Part shown: piece after piece, positions 22,050 to 34,444 of the stretch
Layout of the letters: each line of letters opens with the position of its first letter
How positions within the stretch are numbered: the stretch's first letter is position 1
Position numbers and translations under genes: made by a program
From: Trichopria drosophilae
Lineage: Eukaryota > Arthropoda > Insecta > Hymenoptera > Diapriidae
Direction: 5' to 3'
Assembly (NCBI GenBank): GCA_030407085.1
Contig: CM059587.1
Span: 91,755,001-91,819,000 of the forward strand
Length of the DNA: 64,000 nucleotides
Notes under the pieces: model-generated
What the model saw: the letters and a program-made list of their open reading frames with translations, nothing else
What the model was told of the DNA's origin: nothing
The model's database searches: none

Positions 22050-23880
22050 AATTAAGCCTAAACGCGATACATATCTTTGATGCACGTGTCGTTTAAACTG
22101 CATTTACTAATTTATGTTTATGGCTGAGAACAATGCTGTTGTAACATGGTCCATTGAATCCGCGATTAATGATATGCGCTTTTAATGTTCTCCTCGTTTC
22201 TTTAGAAAATGTTAAGTATTGCCATAAAACCTAGTATTAGCAGTAACGCGTCAATATTAGATCAATTCGACTCCAATTTTAATTTAAAAAGCTATTTTAT
22301 TTATATAAACTTTTAATTTATATATTATGAATATTCACTTTTCGCAATTTTGATATTTTTGTGGTGGGACCCAGATGAGGTTGCCTGATTAACATTGTAA
22401 ATTTTGATCTGATTAAAGTCTGATCAAACTCTGGTCAGGATTCTTTCAGACGTCATTCAAAGATTTGTCGATTGATGAACAAAAACAAAAATTTTATCAG
22501 TAATTAAATGTGCATGTTTAAAATACTTTTTTACGTCAGGTAGTCTGAGTTCTTCTCTGGCTGGTATTACCAGTAGGGATGTTGGAGCAACTTAACCCCA
22601 AAATCACTTTATTTAAAAAAAAATCTCCTCAGTAAAGATTTAAAGCCATGACCTCTACTTCTATAGATTACCAGAACTTTGAATATTATAGTTAGTAGAA
22701 TAATATTCACTATTTAAGTTACTAGTTACGAATACGGAATTTTTTCGTGTAGTTTCATTGTGGCTAGAGAATTATTCTGCTAAGTGACGCTAGTGTCGTG
22801 CAGAAGCTCCCTACTCCTGGTACCACTTATCCCCACTCCTTTGGTCTCAATAAGGTTACACGAATGTTCATTGTTGAATGGAAGAGATAGTTAAATCACG
22901 TACTGCAGTTCTGGTAATTTTCTTATTAAGTTTGTCTTGTCACTTCAATAAATATTTCTTCTTGTCCCCAAGCCGCGAAATGAATTTTCGCGTCCCGAAA
23001 TATAGAGATATTCCAAAAAATTATATATCCATTAGTGTTTATAAATTCTTGTTTAGAACTTGTTCGCTTCCAATATTTGAATGTGAATTTCGACGTCGAC
23101 AACCGTATAAATAGTATAGCTTTGTCTGTGTTCAAAACAATAGCATAAACGACTTCTCTCTTCTTCACTGTTTCTGTTAGTTTCTTATTTCAATATCAAT
23201 ATTAACATCGTCCAGGTTATGTGCATGTCATGGCAACCACTAATAATGTTTCTTCTTCTGTTAAAAATGAATGTGAATCATCTTAGTAGATTCTACAAAT
23301 AATTTTACAACGCTAAACGTGGAAAATATTACAAACAAATCAGCGGATTTGATTATGCGAGAGGGTTTCTCTAATGATGAAAATGTGGATTTAGCAAATG
23401 CAAAGCAACTATAAATATTATACAACAGAAATAAACGAATCATTTTTTGTTTTACTTTACTAAAATATACCAAACGAATAAAATAATTTACTATATTTTT
23501 TTGTTTCTTTAAAATCAGAATTATTATTACATCGGCGCGGGGGGGGGGGGGCTACACCAATGTTATAAATAAAATTAACAGAACTTTTTGCTACATGTTA
23601 GACGTACCCCTTTCTGTTGCCAACTACTAAACATTTACTACCGTTAAAAACATTTTCTAATTCATATGTTGAAAGTACTAATAATAACTTTGTGTATTTA
23701 AAGTTTAGTCCTATCAAAAGCATTAGAAAAATTGTTTTATTGAACTTATTTAAATAAGTTAAATAATTATTTTCAGTCTTTCATTTTTCCAAACTATTCA
23801 TGTATTACGTTTTACTAATTAGCGTTGTACACATTAAAAATTGCATGGTTTTAAAACTTCGTAAGTAATTTCGTAAAAAG
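22050..23880. other. AT-rich non-coding stretch with poly-G run
   Basis: No gene recognised. A 13-nt G run lies at 23539-23551. The segment 22840-22890 (GGTCTCAATAAGGTTACACG) resembles 51861-51905 (GGTCTCATTAAGATTACACG), so a small dispersed repeat may be shared. Open frames of about 80 codons at 22878-23168 overlap on both strands and show no domain. Confidence 0.5.
23539..23551. repeat. Poly-G run, 13 nt
   Basis: Uninterrupted G run preceded by CGGCGC in AT-rich DNA. Confidence 0.9.
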
Positions 23881-23889
23881 AAAAAAAGA

Positions 23890-24502
23890 TAATGAGATGG
23901 GGGTTCCTTAAACGTGTAAAAAGAAAAATGAGTATTTTCAAAACTTCGACCCTCACCATATGAGAGCCGAAATATTAATAAATAACATTTTTAACACTCT
24001 GGGCGCGAAGCTCGATTTCGCGCCCTAAGGTGAAAAACTATAGGGTTATTTTTTTTAAAACAGTTTTTATGGCATTATCGTTGACTTTAGGAAGACAATG
24101 CATATAAACTTTTTTGTAGAGAATTTAATGCTGTCTCTTTTTTGTTTGAAATATTTTTCAATAAAATGTTTCTTTAGTAATGTTTTAACTAATGAAGGGC
24201 TAATGTTTTTTTAGTAATGGACGGATGGATCTGCTCTAAAATCGAATCAGATCTAAGTTATGCCAAGACACGTATTTTAAAAAAAAATGATGTCAATACG
24301 CTTATCGGTACATGAGATTTTGAGAGGTAAAAAACACGGAACGTACGTACGTACGAGATCACGGACACACATTTTGTTGTTTTGGAGTCCTTAGGGTCTG
24401 AAACGTTGACACTTTATGAAAAACTATAGTGTAATTTTTTACCGGACACTGACCAAATTCAATACCTACTACGCCCAGACCTATGGTCTGGTTCGAAGTA
24501 AT
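23890..24502 (+). repeat. Interspersed repeat family A, copy 2
   Basis: Landmarks shared with copies 1 and 3 are ACTTCGACCCTCACCATATG (about 23943), the GGGCGCGAA hairpin (24001-24026), TGGCATTATCGTTGACTTTA (about 24070), AGTAATGGACGGATGGATCT (about 24213), an ACGT-rich stretch (24342-24356), GGGTCTGAAACG and the closing palindrome CCAGACCTATGGTCTGG (24474-24490) followed by TTCGAAGTAAT. The head region present in copies 1 and 3 is missing here, so the copy is truncated at its left side. The module TTTATGAAAAACTATAGTG to ACTGACCAAATTCAATA occurs in full near the end and in part at 24030-24055. Confidence 0.8.
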
Positions 24503-24504
24503 AC

Positions 24505-26040
24505 GAATATTACTTATCTTCGTTGAATGATTCTTAGAAAAAATACAAATATATTGTTTGTTTCAATATTATTTCGTTTTTAAAAAGCAAGTATTTTAAA
24601 AACTAAAACTAAAAATAATATTTTAAATTCTATATCAGGACAAGAAAAAATGAAGTAATTGAATTTAAACAATGCATGTTAGCTAATCGCCATGAGTTTT
24701 CCACAAAGCGTTATTAAATTGATAATTATAATGGAATCATGCCAAAGCCTACGATCATGAAGAATGTAATTGTTTCAATATTGTCAGTTTCGAAATTAAG
24801 TCAAAAACAGCACGTTTGTTTGTAGAAATAAGCAACTAGGTTCTATACACCTACGGAAATTTAATTATGTTTTACATTCGCTTTATTTCAATAATAAGTC
24901 CAATCGTCACATATGATGAAATCATTTGGATATAAAACTGCGAAGCATTTTGTTCGAATATAATAAAATGTATTCCCATTATTCTCTTTTCATGGCGAAA
25001 TTCTGTTGAAATGTCTAGGCTCGTACTATCCTACTGATATATAGCGCGAGGATTAGTGATGATTTAACATCATCCCTGTCATATATTTAGCCGAGTGTAC
25101 CCACCTAAACAAAATTGTTCATAAGTTCGGATCTATTTAATTTCGAGACATATGTGACCCCACAAATTAAAGATTATGGTCTATCGTGCATTGCCGACTT
25201 TACGGGGGTTCGCATTCTGAATAAATATTGCTAGGACAAATACTTTTGAACATAAGGTGAATTCCCCCATCTCTGCTCATTTCATTAGTTCATTTGGTCG
25301 TATAAACTCTTTAATGTCTCTCACTCTGGAAAATTATGAAAATTACTTGAGAATTAAGCCTATTTCAGAAATTATTTTTTGAATATTTTTACAAAAAAAT
25401 TACAAAAAATCAGTATCCAAATTTTCGTAACTAGATTAAGGCGAACACCAAGATCCTGAGGATAATATCAAACAAAGACCCCTTAATTGCTGATAGAATA
25501 ATAAACGTATGATAAAAAGTGTACACCATAATTTTGATGTTTTCGTACATTTTTCAAGAAACTATGAATATACTATTTTCTATACGTTTCGAGCATTTAT
25601 ATACCATCTGAGGACTAATTAGACTGAGACAAAAGCGATTTTGAGTAATTCCACGATACTTTTCATATTTAGGGAAATATATATTTGGAAGACAAATTTA
25701 ATATAATGGATATTCAAACAAAATTTTTGTATATTATAAGGAAATGTAGGAACATATTATTCAATAGTTTTAACACTATAATATAGCATACAAAATTGAA
25801 ATTCGTTATATTTAAAGGTTTATGTAGAAATGTATCCTACATCTTTTCTTTGGGAGAAAAAATAAAATGTGCTTATTCACGAAAGACTGCAAAAAATTGA
25901 ATTAACCTCCGCATTAAAATTGTATAAACTGAAGTTAAATAATGGTCGAAGCTTTTAATGCATATACTCGATAAGACTCGCGTTTTAACTATAAATGTAT
26001 TTTTCTATAATATTATATAAATATTAATATAAGATGTGTG
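24505..26040. other. AT-rich non-coding stretch
   Basis: No gene or clear repeat recognised. Confidence 0.5.
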
Positions 26041-26044
26041 GTTT

Positions 26045-26122
26045 CTTCGATCGTTGTGTCGGTCTGAAAATGGCCCACAAGAGGCTGAAACGTAGAAAAT
26101 AAATACATTTTTTTTTTTTTTC
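26045..26122 (+). repeat. Retroelement 3'-end relic with hammerhead-like core
   Basis: CTGAAAATGGCCCACAAGAG runs into GCTGAAACG (26063-26092). This has the layout of a hammerhead ribozyme core: a CUGANGA-like box, a GGCC/GGCT stem II, then GAAA. The G of the first box is changed to A, so it should not cleave. An A-rich stretch and a 14-nt T run follow. Hammerhead motifs are known from Penelope-like elements and retrozymes in animals, so a decayed retroelement end is a reasonable guess. A proper stem III with a cleavage site could not be established by eye. Confidence 0.4.
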
Positions 26123-26129
26123 AAGAAAA

Positions 26130-28430
26130 GTGTTTTTTATTTTTTCAAAAAAACCGTCACAACGACATAATTATAATATATAAATATTAATATAAGTTTT
26201 AAACGACAATAAAAATAATACGTTAACATGTAAATAGTATATTCTATTATAATATATTAATTTGTTTTGTCATGGATGATTTGTATAATATTGTTGGGAC
26301 TGATAATTTATTGATACCCAAGCATTTAAATTCAAACCAATATTTTTACATATTTAACATTGGGGTTGATTTGTAAAAATGGGGGACCGTCCCAGGGGCG
26401 GGGCCCACGCCTAAATCTCCCAACAACCCCTCCCTTAACCAGCACTGCAAATCTGTTTCGTTATATAGGTTAAAAATATATTTATAAAATTTCAAATTAC
26501 CTGACAAATTATACTGAAAAACCAAATTAATTTGCAGCACTTTTAAATATTTTTTAAAAGCAAACGAATAACTTTAAGAGACATAAGCTAAAAATATATA
26601 TTAAGATTTAGAGATATCATAAAAGTGAACCAAATAAAGGTGCAAAGATTCTTCGTTGTACTGTAAAAACTGGTGTTTCCTAAATTTTCATTTTTAACTA
26701 AAATCATTTTAATTCAAGTAAAGCAATGCCAAGTAAAAATATTTCGTTAAAAGAAATACATTTTTCTCAATGTGTCAACTAAAAACTATTCCAACTATTC
26801 GAAATGACGAAGTTATTATATAAATAATAAGCTACTATTACTTATACAAAAAAAAACAGTCTAAAAAAATATTATAGAATCCAGTTGTTAAATGAATTAT
26901 TTTATTTATTTATATATTGTATTTTGTAATAATTAATTTTCACAAGTTTTATAATTTTTTTCATTGTCTTTAAACTCTTTTATTAAGTTTAATAGATTAT
27001 ACATATCCAAATGTAATGAATTGTTACTTTTTTTCCAAATGAATTTCTAAGAAATTTTTACTTAAGAAACTATGAGTTGAAAAAATTCTGATTAATTTGA
27101 TTTTAATAGTTTTTTGTCCAATAAGATATCGTATAAGAGAAAGGGATTTAATTCATTATAGACGAATTCAGGCAGTTAACAGTGCTTTACACTAAATGAC
27201 GTTCGTGTTATATTAAATCAGTTACTGATATACTAAAAAATGAAAGTATTAATTTAATTGACATTTTTTTCTTTTTTATATAAATCATATCTCGTTCAAA
27301 AAGTCATTATTAACTCTATTTGCTGCATTTTATCTTAACCCATTTATAAAGTTAAAAATAAACTTTTTTTTTTAACGTCTGAATATGAAATGTATAGAAG
27401 AAATTAAGTGACTTCTGACTCAATTTATATTATGTCTTTAGGTCCAGACTTTCTAATATCTTTCATCAATTTTAATTAATTGATATAAAATTAAAATATT
27501 CGATATATGTTTTTAAATTGTTTTCATCAAAAGATTATTTGCATTGTGATTTTCAATTGCAGCTTAAACGAATTACTGGAATACTATGAGTTAGTTGCCT
27601 AGTCCATTTATAATATATTTCTGAATACAATATCATCTTACATTACTTATTTTATGTCACAATTCGTCCAACAAACTTATCACGTGTTTTTTAGTTTTCC
27701 TTCATTTAATCATTCATATTGATAAAGAATTAAGAATTTAATAAGTTCAAGTGAGATTTAATTACTTTTTAATAAAGTGCCTTAGACTATTCATTTGCAT
27801 TCTAAGAATAAATAATAATGTGTAGCGTGGAAATGTGAAAATTTAAAAATATAAAAATATTAAATTTACCAGTTTGGATTCTAAAATATCTGTTATCAGA
27901 TTTTTAGTGTTCTCACATTAGTTTATAAGGTAATGATAAAAAGAGTTTTAAACTTAGAGATACATTTCATTTTCGGTAACTACTTAAATTTGTTGAAAAA
28001 TTGAAGTTATTAGCTTAGGAAGTAGAGAATTTTACTTTCATATTAAACAAAATTATGTAAATATGATTTATTAATTATAAACAGTGCACAACATTTAACA
28101 TTTTTTCTTATGAAATATATCTACCATCTATATCTACAAAATATTCGTAGAATATTAAAAAGACTGTATTAGGACTAATATATTCACAATAATAACATTT
28201 TGGTATTATGTTAAGAGAAATTTTAACATAAAGTTACTCCAGAAAGATTCATTAAAAAGTCAGTCCTGCTTAACATTGACAAAATTCTACCAATATTTTT
28301 AACATATTAAAGTAATTAAAAAATATTTCAAAGCTATTTCTTGGAATTGGTAGAAATAAACAATCTCTAAGTTGTTCAGTATTCTTGAAGAAAGTGTTAC
28401 CTTTCAATTTCTGGATGATACTTGATGATA
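26130..28430. other. Very AT-rich non-coding stretch
   Basis: No gene recognised. A small GC-rich patch lies at 26375-26440 (GGGGACCGTCCCAGGGGCGG). The remainder is among the most AT-rich parts of the window. Confidence 0.5.
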
Positions 28431-28439
28431 CAAACAAAA

Positions 28440-28545
28440 ATATTAATATACGTTTATACAAGTTTGGTTTAAAAATAGGTTAGGTGTATGAAGTAAAAAT
28501 TCATTGGTAACGCGTTTATTAAAGTGTCGTTTAAAATATAAAAAT
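28440..28545 (+). repeat. Relative of the 33.5-34.4 kb tandem repeat
   Basis: Phrases ATACGTTTATACAAGTTTGG, TTGGTAACGCGTTTATTAAA and GTGTCGTTTAA occur in the same order as in the repeats at 33465-34440, indicating one diverged unit. Confidence 0.55.
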
Positions 28546-28595
28546 GATAACAAGAAATAATAAAAAATTAAGTCACAAAGAAATAAAAAATAGTA

Positions 28596-28765
28596 TATTA
28601 TGTAACTAGGGCGCAAAATCGAGTTCTACTCCCGGAGTCTTAAAAGATGTTATAACAGTAGTAATTATTCGTTGCGTCTGCTGTATGTACATAGGTAGAT
28701 CTAACAAATTTAGTTCGATTCCTGTACTAAATTTCAACTAATATATATTTGCGCCCTTGTTACAT
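28596..28765. mobile_element. Short inverted-repeat element with GGGCGCAAA ends
   Basis: The left end TATTATGTAACTAGGGCGCA and the reverse complement of the right end TATTATGTAACAAGGGCGCA differ at one base over 20. Weaker similarity extends outward to about 28575 and 28790 (AAGAAATAA-type phrases). The unit of about 170 bp has no coding sequence. The GGGCGCAAA motif ties it to the hairpin family inside repeat A and at 33.9, 48.8 and 49.5 kb. Confidence 0.7.
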
Positions 28766-29135
28766 AATATTCTATTATTTCATTTCTTGTTGTCAATTTT
28801 ATTATCGTGGCGTGTCTATTTTTGTTTTTGTTTGGAAATCAAAATTGACAAATCATAATAATGAGAGCAGAGAATGAATAATTGATTCAATAATATTAAT
28901 AGAAACATTTTTAACTAAATATTGTAAATTTAATGGATGATAATAAAAGAATGGAAATTCTCAGCAGAAAATCAATCTTCACTGGTATACGAAAATTAAA
29001 AAAAATTACTTGAGACATTTATTCACTGCATTAAAAAACATGTTATGACAGTACTGAAAAAAAAAGTTTGAAATAGTCAATTTCTCAAAATTGTTTATTC
29101 TCGTCTTGAAGTTTGTAAGAATATGTTGGAAATAA

Positions 29136-29350
29136 TCACAGCTCACGCTTCATCGAGCAACGAAAACGCAAGATCTCGACTTCGTGGAGGCGACGATGGC
29201 ACGTGTTCTCCTCCTCAGCAAAAGAACACAAGAACATAAGAAAGGAAAAAGAAAAAAAAAAGAAATGAACAGAACAAAATTCGTATATGTAGGCTTCGAC
29301 ACGACAGTGCGGCGGATACAGTGTTGATTTGTCTGCCAAGCACGTTCGCA
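29136..29350. other. GC/CpG-richer islet
   Basis: Sequence such as ATCTCGACTTCGTGGAGGCG and CACGACAGTGCGGCGGATAC stands out from AT-rich flanks, with a purine-rich run in the middle (29218-29275). A 71-codon open frame on the minus strand has no recognised domain. Possible regulatory or conserved element. Confidence 0.4.
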
Positions 29351-29359
29351 AAGGATATG

Positions 29360-31235
29360 ATGTGCTGCTGATATTTCTCCAAGACTTATTTTACTTGGGT
29401 TTAAATAAACAAAAAATTATTACGAATAAATATGCAAAATATTCCGTCCGTAATTTTTTTTTCGTTATGAATGTAATGACTCGAAAACGACTTCCCAACC
29501 AGTTCTTTTCAGAAAACGCAACATTTGAGTGTGATAAATGAGAATTCTCGAGATGCCTAATGATCTCCAAATTTGTCGAAGGCTGACAAAGAAGAATGAT
29601 CTTCTTTAGATTTTATATAAGTTTTACTTTAAATTCCAGTAGACGAATACAATTGCTGATAATTAATAATAAAATGAATTCAGTTAACTTACCCAAAGTT
29701 ATTTCGCCTACTCCGTGTGATTAAACATTCTTTTCAAGTATTATATTATGCTTATATTTTTTGTTTGGTAGAAGGACATGAATGTTAATCCTTTCTCTTT
29801 TTATATAGTCTTATTGATTTATTACACAGTTATAAATTTTGGTAAAATATTTATATTTTAGATTGTGTTATTTAGATTTTGTTAGAAATGTTTATTATTT
29901 TAGAATCTCACAAAAGAGTGAAAAAAATCGTAGGTGATCGAATAAAAACTCATGTTGAAGGTTAAGGTTCTGGAACTTAAGTTAATCCACTCTGATGTTG
30001 ATCAAAACCCATCAATGATTGGCTATAATATCGAAGATTTATTATGTTCAGTTGTGGTTACAGTTTTGCACAAAACCAAAATAGTTGACTAATGTTTGTT
30101 GACGTTGAAAGAAGAGGTTATGTTCGATTTAACCATGTTGGGGTTCTGAAACAAATAAATTCTTTTTTAATACCGATGACATTTTGTAATTAACAATCAC
30201 AGTATTGATCCTAACCATAAATAGAAATGTTAAAAATGTATTGTTTTATGTATGGAATGTTTTAATTCCGTAATATCGACAAATGTCAAATTGAACAATA
30301 ATATTGTGTTATGTAATACAAGACCCAGTTAATTTTACTACGTTTTGAAATCCCGCGTTTCGCTTTTATGAAACCGTCAATTAACTGTTTTTGTTTAGAT
30401 TATAGCATTTATTGATGCTGTTAGATGAATAAGAATAATAAAATTAGAATTATGAATTGAGACCGAGATTAAACAAGATGAATCGATACAAAAGTGATAG
30501 TGAAGATGAATAGTTAAAATACCTATTAGATCCTGGTTGCTATGAAATACTTAATAAACGTCAAACGTACTAACACCGCCATTTTTCAATAATGAATCTT
30601 AATCACGATATTAAAGTCTACCAATGTCTATCAAAACAGACGCAAGTCTAGTAGTGTTCGAAACCCCTCAAAGAATAAACCGATTTATAAAAACATTCAT
30701 ATGTAAAATTAATAAAATTACATAAGAGCTCCTTTCTTCGATTTTATTCTGACGCCGAAAAAAAAATGATACACTTTTGATAAGTAAAGATATGTCACTG
30801 AATATTATACAATCGTAGCCAAGAAATTAATGTTGCAGGTAAAATGTATGTAAAATTTAGTATACATTATTCTTATTGCATTACATTATTTTTACAATGA
30901 TATTACTATCAACAATAATAGAATTATTATCGTATCGTTCTAAGTGGTCTCCGAAAATCAAACTCAAATGAGTTTAATTATAAATGGAAGATATGTTACT
31001 TTAAATCACGATGTTGAGATTTTCAAAATTTATATGAACGTGAAGAAAGTATAATGCATGAAACAAAATTCAGTGTCCCATTCTATAGTCAAATTCTGCA
31101 GAAACATTGTTGCAGATTTTGTTTTAATTTACTTCATAAAAATACCGTATTTTTTAAAATATGTTTTATCTGTTAAGAAATAACACATGTTTATACATTA
31201 TTGCAGTTTATATATTATTATCAATTTGGTATAAT
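29360..31235. other. AT-rich non-coding stretch
   Basis: No gene or defined repeat recognised. Confidence 0.5.
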
Positions 31236-31560
31236 AAACGTATAGAGGTTTTGTAGGAGTTAAGTAATCGGTTTACATTGCCGTTTCCTTTAGTAAACGG
31301 ATAATGAACGTTTATAATATTTTAGGTTTAAAAGTGGTACAGGTTCAACGTATGTCATAAACGAATATTAAACTGAATTACTGTACACGTTTTGTAACCG
31401 GATTACCTGTGAGCAAATTAATGTGCTATATTGTACCTTTATTTAACGCTTTTAAACTCATGCTATTCATGGTACTTCAGAAATGATTTTTGAACGTTTA
31501 AAATACTTTTTGTGTAATATACACGTTTTATAAACGTACATGTTACAAATAAACTCATAT
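31235..31560. repeat. Diverged TAAACG-rich repeats
   Basis: Many copies of the phrases AACGTTTATAAT, ATAAACGTA and TTTAAACG-like variants, in both orientations, resemble the tandem family at 33465-34440. Unit borders are no longer clear. Confidence 0.45.
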
Positions 31561-32089
31561 ACCGAAACCATTTTTGAACCACATAAATGTATACAAAAAT
31601 AATTTAGTACCGTAAAAATAGCACTTTGTGATCATCATAGACTCAATTCAAAGCGTTAAAAATATTACTTATCGATTTAGGAAGGGAATTACAAGAATTT
31701 ACCAATATTTGAAGACTATTTTTTTTGTTTAAACTTATTTATTTTAAGTCGCCTCCACCTGTATTATACTGTAAAATGGTTATTTTAGGTCTGAAATCGA
31801 GGCGTAAAATGATTATTTACTGATTCCAATATTAAGTACTGAAACTTATTTATAATTTAATTTTGAACAATTATATAGAACAGTTTTAAATCATGCATTT
31901 CAGTGTGAAATCGTTTCTTTGCGTCGGGGATTTCCAATTCGTTCATAAATGCAAGGTTCGTTCGAAATACAATTAATCACATAACCTCCTTAAACAATAC
32001 AGATTTGAATGATTAATGGTAATTTTTTACTGCAATCTATTCATCCATATATATCTTAGACGCTAATAATGTAACGAGGACATAACTGA

Positions 32090-32420
32090 AAGCTTCGATA
32101 GTTTCCGTTGTCGAATTTTCCGAAGCGTTGGGATGCATCTAGCGGACCTATTGGTACATTGGCGCTTTTCCAAATAGGATAAGGCTGACGTATCTCCAAG
32201 AAAGCAATTTTCAGCTTAAATACAATGTATCTTCGAGCTCGATTTTCAATGCGTGACGAAACGAATTACGCCATTTGACGGACGTTTTGTATTTGCACTT
32301 GTACGAACGCACGAATGCACGTACGCAGGTTTAATCGAACCATTCGTTAATTCAATTACACTGCACTGATTTTCGCAGTCACGCGATAAATCCGACGATA
32401 TTTCTTCGTCCTTTCGAAAT
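32090..32420. other. CpG-rich islet
   Basis: This segment has an unusually high CpG density for the window, for example TCTTCGAGCTCGATTTTCAA and GAACGCACGAATGCACGTAC. No open frame of note crosses it. It may be a conserved non-coding or regulatory element. Confidence 0.4.
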
Positions 32421-32625
32421 TATTGATTTCTTGATTTTAAGTAGATAATAAAAAAAATGGGATGAAAAATACCACGGAAAAAAATTAATTAAAGCATTCC
32501 GAAACCTGCCGAATAAAAAAAAATTGAGTAAATCAAACAAACACGACTTCAACCAATTTTTTACTTGTTTCACAACATGATAAAATAAAAAACGTATAAT
32601 AAAAAACTTTTACTTGAATCGTTAT

Positions 32626-32886
32626 TTAAGGGGGTTCTAAAGTGGTACCAAGATATTAATTGAGAACTGACCGAGAATTTTCGCAAATAAGTGATTTTTA
32701 TTCATTTCCGAAAATTCTTGGTCAATTCTCAATTAATTTTCTTGCTATTTTCTAAGATATCGTCTATAGTAATTAAAATTGTCCTTCAGAGCCCGAATTT
32801 TGAAAAATAGATCTACTCATTTTTTATTTACGGGTTTTAGTGAAAATTTCTACCTTATCGACCAAGCACTTTAGAACCACCTCTTA
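32626..32886. mobile_element. Fold-back MITE, TTAAGGGGGTTC ends
   Basis: The left end TTAAGGGGGTTCTAAAGTG and the reverse complement of the right end TAAGAGGTGGTTCTAAAGTG share about 16 of 20 bases. A second internal inverted repeat is strong: TTAATTGAGAACTGACCGAG then AATTTTCG (about 32657-32685) pairs with CGAAAATT then CTTGGTCAATTCTCAATTAA (about 32710-32740). Length is about 260 bp with no coding sequence. The left TTAA is intact and the right is TTA, so piggyBac-type insertion is possible but not proved. Confidence 0.7.
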
Positions 32887-33464
32887 TTTACTATAATACA
32901 TAAATAGTGGCCTTAACTAATTACTTTATAAATTTTACAAACCAAAACCTTTCAATGTTGCTCAATCAACACCGCTAAGCCCAGTTGATACACATTTACC
33001 TAATGCAACAGATCTGTACTAAAATTCTGCAGCTGGTCATATTTTGGACACAATCAATTATTTTTTTTCTGAAATCTGCATGTCATGGATTTGGCAGCTT
33101 TTGGAAGCCAACTCCTCAATTTTATTAAAAATGTTTTCACGTTGTATCGTTTGTTAACAAAAGGGATTAATGTGAATCTACTTTCAAAGTCGTAAATTAG
33201 CAACTTTGTTTACAAATTCGAAAATTGAGTCGGAGCCAAAAATTTATAATATATAAATAATATAGTATTTTATGAAAACATTAATTTCCATGTATAATTT
33301 AGGACTAGTTGAGTAATTCAAATATAAATTATTGAAATTAAAAATGGGGTATGCAAATAACTGGATTCTCTTCTATTGCAGTACAGATTTGATAAATTTT
33401 TATGAGAGTTTTTATTGATACGGTTTTTCTTTGGACAATTTATATGCCATTCCGAAAATCTCTG

Positions 33465-34440
33465 TCGCTTAATATACGTTTATTCTACGTACGTTTGGAT
33501 TAAAAATGTTTTAAGTATATTATATAAACGTGTATTGGTAATACGTTTATTAAACTGTCGTATTACGAAGGTTAATCATAAATGTTTATAATACGTGTAT
33601 ATTATACGGAGCGTATTTTAAACGTCAAACCTCGCTTATGAAGTACCATAAAGGCATACTTTAAAGTGCCTTTAATAAAGGTATACTATTGTATATAAAT
33701 ATAACTATATCGAATATAAATATTTTATGCCAAACGTTCAAGGTCCTTCTATAATTTTGCATGTATACTAAAAATCTGAAAACAGAAAAAAAAATAAAAA
33801 ATTCGCTCCAAAACCCAATAAGAACATAATCATTTACTATATCCATATTATAATATATATTATTAATGCTTTAAATACCTATATATAATACGGCACTTTT
33901 ATTAAATGTATATTTTCGTTTTCCAGGGCGTAAAATCGGATTTTACACCCGCACGGTCGAAACACAGTGTTTATATTACGTCTTAAATACCAAAAGTGCT
34001 ATTATAATTTATGAAGAACTTATTTAATTTATGGAAAAAAATTGATGTATTCTATGAAACATTTAAATAATCATGAACCAAACAAAAATGCTGTCGTTTA
34101 AAGTACGTTTGATATTGGTAATCTTTTATATTTTGGTTTAAAAGAGGTTAGCTATATGATATATATATGTACATTTATTGGAACGCGTTCTTTAACCGTC
34201 GTTTAATATATACGTTTATAATACACGTATATTATACGAAATATACTTAAATAACGACGAAAGAAATAAAAATACTGTCGTTTAATATACGTTTAATACT
34301 GGTATGATTGGTTTAAAAGGGCTTTTTAAGGGTAGGATATATAAACATTGGTTGATAATGCGCTTATTAAACTGTCGTTTAATGAACGTTTATCATATAC
34401 GTTTATAATACGTATGTATTATATTAAACCTATTTAAACA
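33465..34440 (+). repeat. Diverged tandem repeat (TGTCGTTTAATATACGTTTA family)
   Basis: Three units can be followed: about 33465-33640, 34085-34260 and 34265-34440. Each begins with a CTGTCGTTTAATATACGTTT-like phrase, continues with TTGGTTTAAAAG, then a TATATAAACATTGGT-like stretch, then GCGCTTATTAAACTGTCGTT-like, and ends TACGTTTATAATACGTGTAT followed by ATTATAC. Within each unit the CTGTCGTTTAA phrase occurs twice, so each is itself a double repeat. A GGGCGTAAAA hairpin (33926-33950) lies between the first and second units. Relatives lie at 28440-28545 and 31235-31560. Confidence 0.7.
33926..33950. repeat. GGGCGTAAAA hairpin, solo copy
   Basis: GGGCGTAAAATC then GATTTTACACCC is a near-perfect inverted repeat, preceded by TATTTTCGTTTTCCA. 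The context TATTTTCGTATCA-like before the hairpin is also seen at 41806-41820 and 49536-49560 on the other strand. Confidence 0.65.
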
Positions 34441-34444
34441 TATT

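Noticed and set aside
23261..23473. 70-codon minus frame followed by a poly-G run, considered as a gene end
   Set aside because: Composition is AT-driven and there is no domain.
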